A DNA stretch of 64,000 nucleotides, taken from CALKJP01 sp046299555. GTDB taxonomy: Bacteria; Bacteroidota; Bacteroidia; JACCXN01. The DNA lies in the NCBI GenBank assembly GCA_046299555.1, contig JBKBHS010000004.1, forward strand, positions 1-64,000, written 5' to 3'. Below the pieces are notes generated by a model. It was given only the letters and a program-made list of their open reading frames with translations, had not been told where the DNA came from and searched no databases. Shown here piece by piece: positions 52,396 through 62,722 of the stretch (its first letter is position 1; each line of letters begins with the position of its first letter). A program made the translations under genes and the position numbers.

Positions 52396-54582
52396 ATGGC
52401 AATCATTCGTTTTACTGCTTTAACTGAAACATTAAATAGAAAACCTTTAAATGTTGAACTTCCTGCCGAAAAAATTTCGGAGATTTATGCAACTAATGTT
52501 TTTGGCAAAACAGCCATGAAACAATACCTTTCATCAGAAGCCTATGAAAGTGTAATAGGAGCTATGGAAAAAGGTACGCAAATAGACCGCAAAATTGCCG
52601 ATCAGGTAGCAAGTGCAATGCGTGCATGGGCATCTGAAAAGGGAGCAACACATTATACACATTGGTTTCAACCATTAACAGGTGCTACTGCCGAAAAACA
52701 CGATGCATTTTTTGAACCATTAGACGAAAGTCGTGCCATTGAAAAATTTGGCGGCAGCCAACTGGTACAACAAGAACCCGATGCCTCAAGTTTTCCTAAT
52801 GGTGGTATTAGAAATACTTTTGAAGCAAGAGGATATACAGCATGGGATCCTACTTCACCGGCATTTGTTATTGGTAAAACCCTTTGTATTCCTACCATTT
52901 TTATTTCTTACACCGGTGAAGCTTTAGATTACAAAACTCCTTTGATAAAAGCACTACATGCAGTTGATAAAGCAGCTGTAGAAGTATGCCAATATTTTGA
53001 TAAAAACGTAACTAAAGTAAATGCTACTTTAGGTTGGGAACAAGAATATTTTTTGGTAGATAGTGCTTTATTTAATGCACGTCCGGATTTATTAATGGCA
53101 GGAAGAACTGTTTTTGGTCATATACCGGCTAAAGGACAACAACTAGAAGACCACTATTTCGGTTCAATCCCAGATAGAGTTGCTGCATTTATGCGTGAAT
53201 TTGAAATAGAAGCACATAAATTAGGAATACCAATAAAAACCCGTCATAACGAAGTAGCGCCTAACCAATACGAATGTGCACCGGTGTTTGAAGAAGCAAA
53301 CTTAGCTGTTGATCACAATCAATTATTAATGGATTTGATGGAAAAAACAGCTATTAAACATAACTTTAGAATTTTATTCCACGAAAAACCATTTGCTGGA
53401 GTAAACGGCTCCGGAAAACATAATAATTGGTCATTAGCAACAAATACCGGAAAAAATTTATTAAGTCCGGGCAAAACTCCTAAAACCAATCTGCAATTTT
53501 TAACCTTTTTTATAAATACCATTAAAGCAGTTCATGATCATGCTGATTTATTAAGAGCCAGCATAGCTTCGGCCAGCAACGATCATCGTTTAGGAGCCAA
53601 TGAAGCGCCACCGGCTATTATGTCAATTTTTATTGGAAGCCAATTAACAGCTGTATTAGACGAGTTAGTTGCCAAAGTAAAAAAAGGTAAAATGACTCCA
53701 GATGAAAAAACAGCATTAAAATTAAATATTGGAAAAATTCCTGAAATATTATTAGATAATACCGATAGAAACAGAACATCTCCATTTGCATTTACCGGAA
53801 ATAAATTTGAGTTTAGAGCCGTTGGATCATCAGCAAATTGTGCCTCCGCAATGATTGTAATTAATTCAATTGTAGCTAATCAGTTAACCATTTTTAAAAA
53901 AGAAGTTGACGCTTTAATAGCTAAAGGAGTTGATAAAGACGAAGCAATACTTCAGATATTAAAAGGCTATATTATTGAATCGAAAAAAATATTGTTTGAA
54001 GGCAATGGTTATAGCGAAGAATGGGTAAAAGAAGCTGCTAAAAGAGGTTTAAAAAATATAAAAACAACTCCTGATGCACTTGATGCACTTATAGATAAGA
54101 AAACCATAAAGTTATTTGAAGATTTGAATGTAATGAGCCACAGAGAACAAGAAGCTCGCTACGAAATTTATTTAGAAACATATACCAAAAAAATTCAAAT
54201 CGAATCAAGAGTTATTGGCGATTTAGCCATGAACAGTATTTTACCTACAGCACTTACCTATCAAAATAAGCTAATACAAAGTGTTGCAGGATTAAAAGAA
54301 ATAGCAGGGGCATCATTTAAAACACTAAGTGCACCGCACATGGAAATTATTACAGAAATTTCAGAAAGAGTTGCTACCATTAAGAAAAATGTAGAATTAA
54401 TGATTGAAGAGCGTAAAAAAGCCAATAAAATTGAAGACGCTAAAAAGAAAGCCGTTGCATATTGTGAAAAAGTTAAGCCATATTTCGATGTAATACGATA
54501 TAATGTGGATAAATTAGAATTATTAATAGATGACGAAATGTGGCCATTACCTAAATATCGTGAATTGTTGTATATCAAATAA
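52396..54582 (+). CDS. glnN: Glutamine synthetase type III
   Basis: 728 residues, the length of GSIII (types I and II are shorter). It makes glutamine from glutamate, ammonia and ATP. GSIII-type blocks are seen: THYTHWFQPLTGATAEKHD, GWEQEYFLVD with metal Glu residues, TRHNEVAPNQYECAPVFEEA, FAGVNGSGKHNNWSL and EFRAVGSSANCASAMI. The enzyme is a cytoplasmic dodecamer in the Bacteroides homologue. It is monocistronic, with its own promoter and a strong terminator. Confidence 0.98.
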   Translation: MAIIRFTALTETLNRKPLNVELPAEKISEIYATNVFGKTAMKQYLSSEAYESVIGAMEKGTQIDRKIADQVASAMRAWASEKGATHYTHWFQPLTGATAEKHDAFFEPLDESRAIEKFGGSQLVQQEPDASSFPNGGIRNTFEARGYTAWDPTSPAFVIGKTLCIPTIFISYTGEALDYKTPLIKALHAVDKAAVEVCQYFDKNVTKVNATLGWEQEYFLVDSALFNARPDLLMAGRTVFGHIPAKGQQLEDHYFGSIPDRVAAFMREFEIEAHKLGIPIKTRHNEVAPNQYECAPVFEEANLAVDHNQLLMDLMEKTAIKHNFRILFHEKPFAGVNGSGKHNNWSLATNTGKNLLSPGKTPKTNLQFLTFFINTIKAVHDHADLLRASIASASNDHRLGANEAPPAIMSIFIGSQLTAVLDELVAKVKKGKMTPDEKTALKLNIGKIPEILLDNTDRNRTSPFAFTGNKFEFRAVGSSANCASAMIVINSIVANQLTIFKKEVDALIAKGVDKDEAILQILKGYIIESKKILFEGNGYSEEWVKEAAKRGLKNIKTTPDALDALIDKKTIKLFEDLNVMSHREQEARYEIYLETYTKKIQIESRVIGDLAMNSILPTALTYQNKLIQSVAGLKEIAGASFKTLSAPHMEIITEISERVATIKKNVELMIEERKKANKIEDAKKKAVAYCEKVKPYFDVIRYNVDKLELLIDDEMWPLPKYRELLYIK

Positions 54583-54592
54583 TTATAAAATC

Positions 54593-54628
54593 CAAAGCCC
54601 CCTAATTTTTTAGGGGGCTTTGATTTTT
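54593..54628 (+). terminator. Intrinsic terminator after glnN
   Basis: CAAAGCCCCCTAA (54593-54605) pairs with TTAGGGGGCTTTG (54610-54622), with a TTTT loop and a T-run downstream. Confidence 0.92.
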
Positions 54629-54699
54629 AGTAACAAAGACTTATAAAAACCTTTTTGCAATTTAAAATATTTGGTTATTTTAGCACCCATTAATTAAAA

Positions 54700-56736
54700 A
54701 TGTTAAAACTCATGAGGGTATCTAAACTCACTTTAATTTTTGTAGCTTTAATAGCTCTACCACTACAAATTTTAGCTCAAAAAAACTTTGCAAAAGATGC
54801 AGACATGGCTTTTGCAGGTGAAAATTATTTTACAGCCATTGAGCTATATAAAAAAGCATACGCAAAAGAAAAAAGCAAAGCTAAAAAGGCTGAAATTCTA
54901 TTCAAAATCGGGGAATGTTACAGATACACCCTTGATCACAAGCAAGCTGAAACCTGGTATAAAAAAGCTATTAAAGCAAAATATGCCGACCCAATTGCAA
55001 CCCTTTACATTGCAGATGCTTTAAAATTGCAAGGTCGCTACGAAGAAGCCATTGTTGAATATAATAATTATAAAAATCTTGTACCCGGTGATAAAAGAGG
55101 AGAAGATGGTGTTAAGTCATGCGAAATGGCTAAAGAATGGGTAAAAGAACCAACCCGATATGAAGTTGCACCCGAAACTCAATTAAACTCTAAACAATTT
55201 GATTTCAGTCCAACCTATGCAGATAAAAAATACAATACTTTGTATTTTACTTCATCCAGAGAAGGCTCAACCGGTAAAACCGTAGATGGTAGAATTGGCG
55301 AAAACTTTTCGGATATATACGAATCAAAACGCGATAAAAACGGAAAATGGAGCACTCCGGCAATTTTAGCAGGTGATGTAAATACTCCGGCTAACGAAGG
55401 TGCTTCAGCCGTAAATAAAAAAGGCAACACCATGTATTTTACCCGTTGTGAATATGGAAAAAATAAAGTATTTGGCTGTGCTATCTATCAAGCTACCAAA
55501 CAAGGTAATGCATGGACAAACGTTACACTTTTAGATTTAGGTCCTGATACAGCTAAAATTGGTCATCCCGCCATTAGTGATGATGAATCGATGTTGATAT
55601 TTTCATCCGATATGCAAGGAGGCATGGGAGGCAAAGATTTATGGATGATTACCTATGATAAAAAATCTAAAACATGGAGCAAACCTAAAAATTTAGGTTC
55701 GCCAATTAATACCGAAGGCGATGAAATGTTCCCTTTTATTCATAAAGACGGAACTTTATATTTTGCTTCAAATGGTCATTTAGGAATGGGAGGATTGGAT
55801 ATATTCCGTGCTGAAAAAACCGGTGAAGGAACATGGGCAAATGTAGCTAATATGCGTTACCCGATAAACTCACCTGCAGATGACTACGGAATTATTTTTG
55901 AAGGTGAAAAAGAAAGAGGTTTTTTTACCTCAAATAGAGAAGGCAGCATGGGAGGCGATGATATCTGGAGATTTAACTTACCTCCATTATTATTTGTATT
56001 ACAAGGCGTAATTACCGATGTAGATACTAAAAAGCCAATACCTGATGCAACCATTAAATTAATTGGTTCTGACGGCTCAGTTGCAGAAGTTAAATCGGAT
56101 GCAACAGGGTTTTACAAATTTGCTGAAAAAGGAAACGAACGTTATTTAAATCCAAATACATCTTATTCAATCACCGTATCAGCTAAAGATTACTTGAATG
56201 GTAAAGGAAAAGAAACTACTGTAGGCTTAAAAGAATCAACCACCTTTGTAAAAGATTTTGCATTACAAACTACCAAGAAAAAAGAAATCAGATTCCCTGA
56301 AGTATTGTACGACTTGGGTAAATACACCTTACGTCCTGAATCAGAAGACTCTTTAATGTTCTTATATCAAACATTAATAGATAACCCAACCATAGTTATT
56401 GAATTAAGCGCTCATACCGACTCAAGAGGTTCAGAAAAATCAAATCAGATACTTTCGGAAAATCGTGCAAAATCGTGCGTTGATTTCTTAATCTCTAAAG
56501 GAATTGACCCTGAAAGACTTGTGCCTAAAGGATATGGAGAAACTCGTCTTTTAGTTACCGATGCTGAAATTGCTAAACTTAAAACAGTTGAAGAAAAAGA
56601 AGCTGCGCATCAGAAAAATCGTAGAACCGTATTTTCGGTAATTCGTTCTGATTATGTGCCTAAAGGTGGATTACCTGTTGAACCTACACCAACAGCTCCT
56701 AAAAAGACTGAAGAAGAAGAAGATTCTGAAGAATAA
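54700..56736 (+). CDS. PorE-like TPR / PD40 propeller / CRD / OmpA protein
   Basis: 678 residues. The N-terminal signal ends near LQILAQ without a lipobox Cys; an in-frame ATG at 54712 is an alternative start. Domains: TPRs (about 28-135), PD40/WD40-like beta-propeller (150-420, blades such as YNTLYFTSSREG, NTMYFTRCEYG, SMLIFSSDMQGGMGGKDLW and TLYFASNGHLGMGGLDIF), a carboxypeptidase-regulatory-like domain (about 425-525, VLQGVITDVDTKKPIPDATI) and an OmpA C-terminal peptidoglycan-binding domain (about 540-650, VIELSAHTDSRGSEKSNQ). This architecture matches PorE, which links the T9SS to peptidoglycan, though PorE is a lipoprotein and related paralogues exist. It ends in an acidic tail. Confidence 0.85.
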   Translation: MLKLMRVSKLTLIFVALIALPLQILAQKNFAKDADMAFAGENYFTAIELYKKAYAKEKSKAKKAEILFKIGECYRYTLDHKQAETWYKKAIKAKYADPIATLYIADALKLQGRYEEAIVEYNNYKNLVPGDKRGEDGVKSCEMAKEWVKEPTRYEVAPETQLNSKQFDFSPTYADKKYNTLYFTSSREGSTGKTVDGRIGENFSDIYESKRDKNGKWSTPAILAGDVNTPANEGASAVNKKGNTMYFTRCEYGKNKVFGCAIYQATKQGNAWTNVTLLDLGPDTAKIGHPAISDDESMLIFSSDMQGGMGGKDLWMITYDKKSKTWSKPKNLGSPINTEGDEMFPFIHKDGTLYFASNGHLGMGGLDIFRAEKTGEGTWANVANMRYPINSPADDYGIIFEGEKERGFFTSNREGSMGGDDIWRFNLPPLLFVLQGVITDVDTKKPIPDATIKLIGSDGSVAEVKSDATGFYKFAEKGNERYLNPNTSYSITVSAKDYLNGKGKETTVGLKESTTFVKDFALQTTKKKEIRFPEVLYDLGKYTLRPESEDSLMFLYQTLIDNPTIVIELSAHTDSRGSEKSNQILSENRAKSCVDFLISKGIDPERLVPKGYGETRLLVTDAEIAKLKTVEEKEAAHQKNRRTVFSVIRSDYVPKGGLPVEPTPTAPKKTEEEEDSEE

Positions 56737-56760
56737 TTCAAATAAAATTTTAAACTCATA

Positions 56761-56796
56761 AAAAAAATATCCCGACATTTGTCGGGATATTTTTTT
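56761..56796 (+). terminator. Intrinsic terminator between the PorE-like gene and purM
   Basis: An A-run plus ATATCCCGACA (56761-56777) mirrors TGTCGGGATAT plus a T-run (56780-56796), a near-perfect long stem with a T tract. Confidence 0.9.
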
Positions 56797-56815
56797 ACCA
56801 TTAGCTAATTAAATT

Positions 56816-57982
56816 ATGCAAAACAGCAGATACATTCTTAGAGGAGTTTCAGCAACAAAAGACGAAGTTCACAGTGCAATAAAAAATATTGATAAAGGTT
56901 TATTCCCAAAGGCATTCTGTAAAATTGTTCCGGATTTTTTAAGCGGTAGTGAAGAACATTGTATTGTTATGCATGCAGATGGAGCCGGCACAAAATCATC
57001 GCTTGCGTATGCTTATTGGAAAGAAACCGGAGATATATCAGTTTGGAAAGGTATTGCACAAGATGCCGTTGTAATGAATACCGATGATTTACTCTGCGTT
57101 GGCGCAACCGACAATATTTTACTTTCATCAACCATAGGTAGGAATAAAAATTTAATTCCGGGAGAAGTTATATCAGCCATCATAAATGGAACAGAAGAAA
57201 TATTGCAAATGCTTAGAAATAATGGAATTGGAATTTACTCAACCGGTGGCGAAACAGCTGATGTAGGCGATTTGGTTAAAACCATTATTGTTGATTCTAC
57301 CGTTGTATGCAGGATGAAACGCAGTGATGTAATTGATAATAAAAATATTCAGTCAGGAGATGTAATTGTTGGTTTAGCTTCTTTCGGCCAAGCAACTTAT
57401 GAAAATGAATACAATGGTGGTATGGGCAGTAATGGATTAACTTCTGCTCGACATGATGTATTTGCAAAATACCTGGCCGAAAAATACCCGGAAACGTATG
57501 ATAATTCTTTGCCCAAAGATTTGATTTATACAGGAAAAATGACATTAACCGATAAAGTTGAAGGAGTACCTGTAAATGCCGGGAAATTGGTGCTTTCGCC
57601 TACACGAACATACGCTCCCATAATAAAAGAAGTGCTAAAAAAATACCGTTCGCAAATACATGGCATGGTTCATTGCAGTGGAGGTGGACAAACCAAAGTA
57701 TTGCATTTTATTGATAATGTTCATGTAATAAAAGACAATCTATTTGAATTACCTCCATTATTCAAATTAATACACGAACAATCCGGTACACACTGGAAAG
57801 AAATGTATCAGGTATTTAATATGGGGCATAGAATGGAATTATATGTACCTTCTGCTATTGCTCAGGATATAATTGCAATTTCTCAAAAGTTTAATGTAGA
57901 TGCAAAAGTTATTGGCAGGGTAGAAAACTCAACTGAAAAGAAACTTACGATTAGCTCAGAATTTGGAGAGTTTATTTATTAA
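56816..57982 (+). CDS. purM: Phosphoribosylformylglycinamidine cyclo-ligase (AIR synthase)
   Basis: 388 residues of the PurM/PurL ATP-binding fold, of the longer type found in Bacteroidota. HADGAGTKSSLAYAYW, QDAVVMNTDDLLCVGA, GGETADVGDLVKT and HCSGGGQTKVLHF are the recognised blocks. It closes the imidazole ring in purine synthesis. Its end overlaps the convergent tatA gene by 4 bases. Confidence 0.95.
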   Translation: MQNSRYILRGVSATKDEVHSAIKNIDKGLFPKAFCKIVPDFLSGSEEHCIVMHADGAGTKSSLAYAYWKETGDISVWKGIAQDAVVMNTDDLLCVGATDNILLSSTIGRNKNLIPGEVISAIINGTEEILQMLRNNGIGIYSTGGETADVGDLVKTIIVDSTVVCRMKRSDVIDNKNIQSGDVIVGLASFGQATYENEYNGGMGSNGLTSARHDVFAKYLAEKYPETYDNSLPKDLIYTGKMTLTDKVEGVPVNAGKLVLSPTRTYAPIIKEVLKKYRSQIHGMVHCSGGGQTKVLHFIDNVHVIKDNLFELPPLFKLIHEQSGTHWKEMYQVFNMGHRMELYVPSAIAQDIIAISQKFNVDAKVIGRVENSTEKKLTISSEFGEFIY

Positions 57983-58248
57983 GAATTAGTATCCTGCTTT
58001 TTTTCTATAGTATTGGGAGGGTTTTGAATAGTATTCTCCAAATCCATGGCATGTCTTTCAGCATCATTAATAGATTGGTTTATTTCGCGCTGAATAGCTC
58101 CGGTAGCGTTTTTAAATTCGCGTATTCCTTTTCCTAATCCACGAGCAATACCGGGAATACTTTTAGCTCCAAAAAATAGTATAAAAACAAGTAATATTAA
58201 TACTACTTCGCCTCCTCCAAGTCCCAGTATAAATGCAATGGTTGTCAT
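57979..58248 (-). CDS. tatA: Twin-arginine translocase TatA/E subunit
   Basis: 89 residues: a short N-terminal transmembrane helix (GGGEVVLILLVFILFFGAKS), a glycine hinge FG, an amphipathic helix (IPGIARGLGKGIREFKNATG) and a hydrophilic tail. TatA oligomers form the pore for folded proteins with twin-Arg signals. No tatC lies nearby. Its start is just after a -7 element on the minus strand. Confidence 0.93.
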   Translation of the reverse strand: MTTIAFILGLGGGEVVLILLVFILFFGAKSIPGIARGLGKGIREFKNATGAIQREINQSINDAERHAMDLENTIQNPPNTIEKKQDTNS

Positions 58249-58266
58249 ATTTTTCTAATTACAATA

Positions 58267-58274
58267 CAAAGATA
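58267..58274 (-). promoter_or_regulatory. -7 promoter element (minus strand) of tatA
   Basis: CAAAGATA reads TATCTTTG on the minus strand, 18 bases before the tatA start. Confidence 0.55.
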
Positions 58275-58355
58275 GCTAATTGTTTTTATTTGTTTTTTTT
58301 AATTATCTAATTAGTTTTAAGAAGTTAAATGTTTTATTTAAAGTATTCAAAAAAT

Positions 58356-59501
58356 ATGAGAAAACCGTTTTATTATTTATTAATTACAAACATTTTATTG
58401 TCGTCATGTGCATCGAATCTTAAAAATGATGATGTAAGTAATATGGGAGAAATTTCAAATTACCTAAGTGAAATTTCCGAAAACAAAAAAATCTCTTTTC
58501 AAATTACATTAAATAAGCCCTTACCATCAATAAAAAACGCTAATCAAGTCTATACGTTTGATAATTCTTTAAAAGATGATGTTGCGTATTTTTATGAATT
58601 AAATCATCACGATGTTATTAAAGTAAATATTCAAACAGGTCAAAACATTGGCAATATCAGTTTTTCTAATTTACCAGAAAATGCTATTCTTAAATATGTT
58701 TATTTAGACGATGATTTGAATATTTGGTATGCTGATACAATGCTCTACGTATATAATAATCAAGGGGAGTTTATAAAAAACATTCACTTATCCTTAAATC
58801 ATCTTGGGAAAGATTATGTTATAAATTCTCACCATCATACCCCCATTCAATATTTTAAAAATAGCAATACTTTAATTATTCCAATTAATTGTATTAGTGA
58901 ATATGAGGCTAACGAAGCACATGCATTACCGCAATTTGCTGCCTATAATTTAATATCAGAGGAATTAGCGTTCTTACCCATTTATCTTCCTAATAATTAT
59001 CCTGCCGATAAAAATTTGGGCGATTTATCATCACCTTATACTGCAAAAGAAGACAATACTTTTTATGCTATTTTCCCTTTAAGCAATCAACTTTATGCGT
59101 ATGATGTTATAAGTAAATCACTACAAATAATTCCGCTGCAATTGCCCGTAGCATTAACCAATGCTAATATGCTGGAGGAACCAACTACTTTAACCAACAT
59201 GGCCAATTTGAAGTATTATACCAATCATTTAGCAGGTATGGCGGTAATAAATGGTAAAATTTTTATTCAGCAAACCGATGTTTTTAATCAAGAATTGGCC
59301 TCAAAAAAATATATTGATAATACAGTTTTATATGTGTTTAATGAACAAGGTCAATTATTATCAAGTAATGCATTTCAGGCAGAAATTTTTGATGAAATTG
59401 GAGTATTTGAATTAAATTTTGCCAATAATGATAATTTAGTTTTTACCTCTTTTAATCGAAATAACGATAAGAAAATTATTCAACTAAAGCCTCAACTATA
59501 A
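58356..59501 (+). CDS. Beta-propeller-like lipoprotein (DUF4221-like)
   Basis: I use the ATG at 58356 (MRKPFYYLLITNILLSSC), giving a lipobox Cys; an upstream in-frame ATG at 58329 adds nine residues and spoils the signal. The 381-residue protein shows propeller-like strands (LKYVYLDDDLNIWYADTMLY, FYAIFPLSNQLYAYDVIS, VLYVFNEQGQLL). It resembles DUF4221 lipoproteins, but this is uncertain. The function is unknown, and a terminator follows. Confidence 0.7.
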   Translation: MRKPFYYLLITNILLSSCASNLKNDDVSNMGEISNYLSEISENKKISFQITLNKPLPSIKNANQVYTFDNSLKDDVAYFYELNHHDVIKVNIQTGQNIGNISFSNLPENAILKYVYLDDDLNIWYADTMLYVYNNQGEFIKNIHLSLNHLGKDYVINSHHHTPIQYFKNSNTLIIPINCISEYEANEAHALPQFAAYNLISEELAFLPIYLPNNYPADKNLGDLSSPYTAKEDNTFYAIFPLSNQLYAYDVISKSLQIIPLQLPVALTNANMLEEPTTLTNMANLKYYTNHLAGMAVINGKIFIQQTDVFNQELASKKYIDNTVLYVFNEQGQLLSSNAFQAEIFDEIGVFELNFANNDNLVFTSFNRNNDKKIIQLKPQL

Positions 59502-59512
59502 ATTTTCTATTC

Positions 59513-59546
59513 AAAAAAAAAAAACCGGCTTATGGCCGGTTTTTTT
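59513..59546. terminator. Bidirectional terminator between the propeller lipoprotein gene and secDF
   Basis: ACCGGC (59524-59529) pairs with GCCGGT (59535-59540). A long A-run on the left and T-run on the right extend the stem for both convergent genes. Confidence 0.88.
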
Positions 59547-59565
59547 ATTATGATTAATTATAATA

Positions 59566-62500
59566 TTAGGCTTTCTTTTCCTCTTTCTTTTCTTTCATAA
59601 AATCAACTACTATAGGAGTAGCAATGCATAATGAAGAGTAAGTACCTACCACAATACCAACTAATAATGCAAAAGAGAATCCTCTGATTACTTCACCACC
59701 AAATAAGAAGATAGCTAATAATACCACAAATATGGTGATAGAGGTATTGAATGTACGACTTAAAGTACTATTTAAGGCATCGTTTATAACTTCTTTTACT
59801 TCTTTTCTGTTAGTTACCATACCTAAGTATTCACGAATACGGTCGAATACCACCACCGTATCGTTAATAGAGTAACCAATTACAGTAAGTATGGCTGCTA
59901 TAAACGCTTGGTCAATTTCCATCGAGAATGGCAGGATATTGTAGAATATTGAAAACACACTTAAAATAATCATTACGTCATGGAAAAGTGCAATTAAAGC
60001 ACCCAAACCAAACTGCCAACGCTTGAATCGAATAACGATGTAAAGGAAGATTACAAATAATGAGAATAAAATAGCCCAAACTGCTGATGTTTTAATATCA
60101 TCAGCAATGGTAGGACCAACTTTTTGAGAACTCATCACTTCGTATTTTACTCCCATTTGAGTTAATCCCGAGTTTAGCGCTTCTTCTACTTTATTATCTG
60201 CGTCTTCAGAATTATCATCAATCATAAATTTGGTAGTAATTTTTACTTGATTGTCGCCACCAAATGTTTTTACTTCAGGAGCTTCGCCAAAAGCATTGGT
60301 TAAAGCGCTTCTAACATCTACTGTGCTAACATTATTTTCAAATCTTACAACATATGAACGTCCACCTTTAAAATCAACACCAAGGTTAAATCCTTTAGTG
60401 AAGAATGAAACAATACCTGCTAAAATTATAACACCTGAAATGCTATAGTAAAGTTTACGTTTTCCTACAAAGTCAATGGATAAACCTTTAAATGCATTTT
60501 CAGTTATTTTGCTTGCAAAAGAGATGTTTTTGTTTTTATCGAGCAAGCTCATAAAAACAAGTCGAGTAATAAATATAGCTGCAAATAGCGAAGTTAAAAT
60601 ACCAATAACTAAAGTAGTAGCAAAACCTCTAATTGGTCCGGTACCAAATACATATAATATAATACCGGTTAATAAGGATGTTACGTTAGCATCTATAATA
60701 GATGAATAGGCATTTTTATAACCATCTTCAATTGCAAGGCGCAAACCTTTTCCATTACTTAATTCTTCACGAACGCGCTCGTAAATAAGTACGTTAGCAT
60801 CTACCGACATACCAATAATTAAAACGATACCTGCAATTCCCGGTAAGGTTAATACAGCGCCTAATGAGGCAAGTACACCCATTATAAAGAATACGTTTGC
60901 AAACAATGCAAGGTTAGCAACCCACCCGGCATGGCTATACCAAAATGCCATGTATAATAATACAAGTACTAATGATAGTATAAATGAAATTAAACCTGCA
61001 CGGATGGCTTCTTTACCTAACGATGGCCCAACAATAGCTTCTTCAACGATACGAGCCGGAGCCGGTAATTTACCTGCTTTAAGAATGTTGGCTAAATCTT
61101 TTGCTTCGTTAATGGTAAAGTTTCCGGTAATAGATGAGTTACCACCGCTAATTTCGCCCTGTACTGTGGGGAAAGAATACACATAATCGTCTAAAACAAT
61201 GGCGATACTTTTACCAATATTTTCTTTAGTTAAAAGTTTCCATTTTTTAGCTCCTTCAGCATTCATGGTCATATTAACTTCAGGAGTTTTACCAAACTGT
61301 CCAAAATCCTGACGTGCATCTACAATTACATCGCCTTCTAATGGAGCTGAACCATCGCGATTGGTAACTTTTATGGCTATTAATTGCACAAATTTGCCTT
61401 CTTGGTCATAAGGTTTTACTGTCCATAAAAATTTGATACGCGGAGGGAATAAAGCTTTTACACGCTTTTCAGCTAACATTTTATTTACCTTAGCCGTATC
61501 TTTAATAGCTACATAGCCAACTACAGGGCCTCTTCCGGGATAATAATTTCCGCCTTCTTGATAAATGGAAGGGCGCATTACTGCAAATAATGGGTTTTCT
61601 TTAGCAAATTTTTCAAAATCTTGATTGTTAGCTGTTGTTGAATCTGTCTTAGCTGAATCAGCTCCGGCTAATAAATCGCTTAAAGATTTTTCTTTAGTGG
61701 TATCTGCTTTTGTGGTGTCATTTTGGGCAAGAGCAATATTGGTAGAATCTTTATCTGTAGAAATTACTTTTAAGCTATCACCTTCTTGAATTTCTTTTAA
61801 AACGGTATTAGCTTTTTCTAATAAAGGATAAATTTCAGTATTTTCATAAGTTTCCCAAAACTCTAATTTAGCAGTACCTTGTAAAAGTTTTCTTACACGT
61901 TCTTTGTCTTTAACACCCGGTAATTCCACCAATATGCGTCCTGAATTTCCTAAACGTTGAATATTGGGTTGTGAAACGCCAAATTTATCAATACGAGTTC
62001 TTAAAATATTAAATGAACGTTCAATAGCGCTTTCGGCTTCTTCTCTTATTACTGCTAAAACTTCTTCGTTGGTTGACTCAAAAGCGTTGATTTTATTGCT
62101 TAATTCTCTGGTTCCAAAAATAGCAGGAGAAGCTAACTTGGCATTAGGGTCAATCATGGCAAAAGCCTTACCAAAAAGGGTAACAAAATCTTCCTGAGAA
62201 TTTTTTTGCATTTCGAGTGCTTTTTCTATGGCCGCATTAAAAGTTGGATCGGTAGAATTATTAGCCATAGCGCGAATAAGATCTACCACCGATACTTCTA
62301 ATGTTACGTTCATCCCTCCTTGTAAGTCAAGACCAAGATTAATTTCGCGGTCTTTACATTCGCGGTAGGTGTAATTTTTTATTAAAATATTGTATACACC
62401 TTCTGATGAAATAGAGTCTAAATATCTTCTTTCTAATTCTTCATCGCCTTGTGCATATTCTTTAGCTTGTTTTTCTACTCGAGCTGTAATCCAAGTAAAC

Positions 62501-62568
62501 GATAATTGATACAAGCAAACAAGTGCGAATACAATGGCAAAAAATTTAATAGCAGCCTTACTTTGCAT
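59566..62568 (-). CDS. secDF: Fused protein translocase subunit SecDF
   Basis: 1000 residues in which SecD (1 to about 690) and SecF (about 690-1000) form one chain, as usual in Bacteroidota. The D1 motif GLDLQGGMNVTLEV (79-92) and the later VLIIGMSVDANVLIYERVRE are conserved; the SecF half has GVDFKGGRSYVVRF and IGYSINDTVVVFDRIREYLG. It uses the proton motive force to help export by SecYEG. Residues about 260-320 of the periplasmic P1 domain are a low-complexity Asp/Thr/Lys-rich insertion. About twelve membrane helices are visible. Confidence 0.97.
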   Translation of the reverse strand: MQSKAAIKFFAIVFALVCLYQLSFTWITARVEKQAKEYAQGDEELERRYLDSISSEGVYNILIKNYTYRECKDREINLGLDLQGGMNVTLEVSVVDLIRAMANNSTDPTFNAAIEKALEMQKNSQEDFVTLFGKAFAMIDPNAKLASPAIFGTRELSNKINAFESTNEEVLAVIREEAESAIERSFNILRTRIDKFGVSQPNIQRLGNSGRILVELPGVKDKERVRKLLQGTAKLEFWETYENTEIYPLLEKANTVLKEIQEGDSLKVISTDKDSTNIALAQNDTTKADTTKEKSLSDLLAGADSAKTDSTTANNQDFEKFAKENPLFAVMRPSIYQEGGNYYPGRGPVVGYVAIKDTAKVNKMLAEKRVKALFPPRIKFLWTVKPYDQEGKFVQLIAIKVTNRDGSAPLEGDVIVDARQDFGQFGKTPEVNMTMNAEGAKKWKLLTKENIGKSIAIVLDDYVYSFPTVQGEISGGNSSITGNFTINEAKDLANILKAGKLPAPARIVEEAIVGPSLGKEAIRAGLISFILSLVLVLLYMAFWYSHAGWVANLALFANVFFIMGVLASLGAVLTLPGIAGIVLIIGMSVDANVLIYERVREELSNGKGLRLAIEDGYKNAYSSIIDANVTSLLTGIILYVFGTGPIRGFATTLVIGILTSLFAAIFITRLVFMSLLDKNKNISFASKITENAFKGLSIDFVGKRKLYYSISGVIILAGIVSFFTKGFNLGVDFKGGRSYVVRFENNVSTVDVRSALTNAFGEAPEVKTFGGDNQVKITTKFMIDDNSEDADNKVEEALNSGLTQMGVKYEVMSSQKVGPTIADDIKTSAVWAILFSLFVIFLYIVIRFKRWQFGLGALIALFHDVMIILSVFSIFYNILPFSMEIDQAFIAAILTVIGYSINDTVVVFDRIREYLGMVTNRKEVKEVINDALNSTLSRTFNTSITIFVVLLAIFLFGGEVIRGFSFALLVGIVVGTYSSLCIATPIVVDFMKEKKEEKKA

Positions 62569-62614
62569 AATTTATTGAATATTAATAATTACTTTGCTTT
62601 TAATTTTAAGGCTG

Positions 62615-62645
62615 CAAATATAGAATAACAATTATTATTTACCAA
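62615..62645 (-). promoter_or_regulatory. secDF promoter (minus strand)
   Basis: On the minus strand TTG (62645-62643) is followed after 20 bases by TATATTTG (62622-62615), a full Bacteroidota -33/-7 promoter, 46 bases before the start codon. Confidence 0.65.
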
Positions 62646-62691
62646 TTTTAATTAATTGCTTTAAATGTTCGCATTAAATAGTGCTTTTAAG

Positions 62692-62699
62692 TACATTTG
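62692..62699 (+). promoter_or_regulatory. -7 promoter element of the FG-GAP protein gene
   Basis: TACATTTG matches TAnnTTTG, 23 bases before the ATG. Confidence 0.55.
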
Positions 62700-62722
62700 T
62701 AAATAAAACACTACTAAAAATA

